This document shows positions 62,001 to 64,000 of a DNA stretch of 64,000 bases, piece after piece. The stretch comes from Gorsachius magnificus (lineage: Eukaryota; Chordata; Aves; Pelecaniformes; Ardeidae). The position numbers and the translations under genes were made by a program. The stretch is taken from contig CM067084.1 of NCBI GenBank assembly GCA_034008185.1, positions 2,747,385 to 2,811,384 of the forward strand, in the 5' to 3' direction. Position 1 is the first letter of the stretch; the number at the start of each line of letters is the position of its first letter. The notes under the pieces were generated by a model that was given only the letters and a program-made list of their open reading frames with translations, searched no databases and had not been told where the DNA came from.

Positions 62001-64000
62001 CTGTGGTTTTTGTTTTCCCAGTTTGAAAACACTCTCCTATTTCTCTCTCCCTCTCACCAAGACGACCTCAGCTTCAGGAAACGTTGCAGTCACCAATCTG
62101 AAAAATAGCACCGTCGCTAAAACTGTTGTCCTGCTCTTACTTTTCTGATTTGAATAAATCATATGCCTGTCTTGAGGCTGCCGCATCGATCTTTTCCTGA
62201 CATGGTGGAAGGGCAATTAGAAAAATGCAGAGGGACTGTGCAGTGGCCGAAGAAAGGAGTTCACAGACTGAGATCTACTGGAGACTGAGGTGTAGAAGGA
62301 TGCAAAGGACTACCTACCAGAATTAGTAGCAAGGGCAGCTGGCATGACATGAAAATCAGAACGCCCACTGACACAGGATCCCCCAAGGTCCTCTCTTAAC
62401 TTCCAACTTCATCTTCCTTTGAAAGGGAACTCCCAATCCCCATGTTCAGCTGCTCAGGCCCTTGCTTTCTTAGGCTGCATGCGGCTGTGAAAATGTTCAA
62501 AGATAAACCAGAAGAGCTCGCTCAGGAGGATGCCTGTAACAAGCCTTGCTCTTAAAATTCCAGAAGGGACGCTCTGACAACAAGAAACACATTCAGCTCC
62601 TTGTAAAATTAATGAGCTGTTGCCATACTCTTAGAGAGACATTGATATCATCCCAGAGAGCTGGGGTTTCTCTAAGCAGAGCAAGAGGGAAACTGGGGGC
62701 TTTGCTCCACTTAGTCACTGGCATGCAACCTCCTACAGAAATCAGCAGCTGGGCTGCCAGAGGAGGAAAATGGAAGATCATTTCCCTGCTTTGGTCTGGG
62801 CTCATCTGTGCCAGGCAGCATCCAGCTAGATTTCCCACCTTACACTGCCTAGAGCAGTTCCCACCCTTTTCAGAAGATGCAGGCAGATCCCTGCAAACGT
62901 GATTGCGCTTCACCAGGACTTCACCTCGCTTGTTTGTGTGACAAATTCCCTTTTTGGTCTTTTAAAGGAGAGGGGAAAAAAAACCCTTCTGAAAACCAAA
63001 TCAACCCAAAAATCCTGGTCAGCGCTAGGTGTCCGTCTGGATCACCCATACTGGTTTTCTTTCTGGATTTACTGTAATGTGCTAGAGAACATTTGCATGC
63101 TGACATGCCTGTAAATTGCATGGTGTTTTAAGTACGGATTTCAAGTCGTACTCTGTTGTAAACCACATACCTTACCTTAGAGTATAGTACAAAACGTGCG
63201 CCAGGAAATTTTTTTCTAAAGAGCCCTTAAGAGGGGAGGTGTATTTAAACAATACAAGAGGTTGATTGCTTGGCAAATGGTGGAACTCAGAGGTAGAAAT
63301 GACGCTGGTTTCCTTTATGAGCATTCACAAATACTTCAGAGATAATTTTGTCTCCCCAAACAGCCTTCTCTGTCTTGACAGGCGAGGGAACAGTATTTAA
63401 TAGATCCTTTCCATATAGGAAGGGCACTATTTTCTTTGTTTTCTTTGCTTGCTAAGAGAAAGCTAAAGAGGGTATGGAAGTCAAGTAACTCTGGAAATGG
63501 AAATCTGTGTAAGTAATTATACTTGACAATGAAAGTTGCTTTATAGGAAGATCAGTGATAGGCAAGGTGGGGTTGTGGGGTTTTTTTGCATGGAGGTGAA
63601 TTGACAAGGAGGAAATTAGAGCCAGCTGAAAGGGTAGCAGGAAAAAGTTTAGTTTGGACAGCGGGAGGCAAGTCAGTAATCTCAAAAAGATGAGAGACAT
63701 TGGGACTCCGAGCAAGGTGGTAACGTGCTGCCCTGAAGAATCTGCTTTGGATACTGGAAGAAGTCTAAGGGAATTAAGTAACTGTATTGCGCTGACCTGC
63801 AGCAAAGATGTGAAGGCCTCCGAAAGCCCAAAGCCCACGGGCAGTAACTTGCCTGCTGGTGGAGCTGGAGTGAGGATTGACGGGGAGAAGGCAGAAGCAG
63901 GAAACAAATACAGCTGTGCAGAGTTACTGAGAAGCATGAAGAAAGTGCTCCGCTTCTGTTAGTCCTCGCTTCAAAGGGAGCCTGCTGTGAAAAATTTAAA
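59003..64000 (+). other. FRAS1 intron, incomplete (5 kb to window end)
   Basis: Starts gtaagt after furin-like repeat 8. No further FU-type exon was found up to the window end, so the next exon lies outside. It contains a T12 run near 60030 and a 19-A run at 61187-61205. No interspersed repeat recognised. Confidence 0.8.
61187..61205. repeat. Poly-A tract (19 A)
   Basis: Uninterrupted run of 19 A. The few hundred bases upstream were read for a processed pseudogene body, but no parent gene was recognised. Confidence 0.95.

Noticed and set aside
62881..62980. Cys-containing frame near DPCKRDCASPG, perhaps the next furin-like exon
   Set aside because: Cysteine spacing does not follow the FU pattern, and it does not resemble the expected next FRAS1 repeat.
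1..64000. CRISPR arrays, operons, toxin-antitoxin or phage-type systems
   Set aside because: The window is vertebrate intron-exon DNA; no direct-repeat arrays or compact gene clusters were seen.

Overview
The window is a stretch of vertebrate genome, almost certainly from a bird. Exons are small, flanked by AG/GT splice sites and separated by introns of about 0.1 to 8 kb. All recognisable interspersed repeats are CR1 LINEs with the avian-type 3' end (CR1 body, then a few ATTCTRTG octamers). No mammalian SINEs or L1, and no prokaryotic or viral gene organisation, were seen. The species cannot be named from the sequence alone.

One gene was recognised: FRAS1 (Fraser extracellular matrix complex subunit 1), on the + strand. 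Seventeen coding exons lie between 23710 and 59002. They join in one open frame of 2275 coding bases (758 codons plus one base) and cover roughly the N-terminal fifth of this protein of about 4,000 residues. The first nine exons (23710-39599) encode six von Willebrand factor C (VWC) modules. The next eight (41946-59002) each encode exactly one furin-like cysteine-rich (FU) repeat and are all phase 1 to phase 1. The signal-peptide exon, with the first cysteine of VWC1, was not found. The remaining FU repeats, CSPG repeats, Calx-beta domains and transmembrane segment must lie beyond 64000. The gene is therefore open at both ends.

Layout: 1-23709 is a long stretch without a recognisable exon, most simply an upstream FRAS1 intron. 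It holds five CR1 pieces: a 3' fragment at 4.1 kb (-), a scrap at 11.3 kb (-), a 3' fragment at 13.2 kb (+), a 1.25 kb copy with much of the reverse transcriptase at 13.5-14.8 kb (+), and a decayed 1.6 kb copy at 20.5-22.1 kb (-). From 23.7 to 59 kb the exons alternate with introns; the largest intron (42546-50460) holds one CR1 3' end at 49.7-50.0 kb (+). The last 5 kb (59003-64000) is intron with no recognised exon.

Points for a second look are a 41-bp exon-like segment at 38501 that encodes a SEVKRI motif but clashes in phase with the obvious upstream donor, a 60-bp exon-like segment at 2104-2163, an unexplained 256-codon minus-strand ORF at 7239-8009, and a perfect 10-bp inverted repeat at 16510-16537. 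No novel multi-gene system was seen; this is an ordinary extracellular-matrix gene with its introns.
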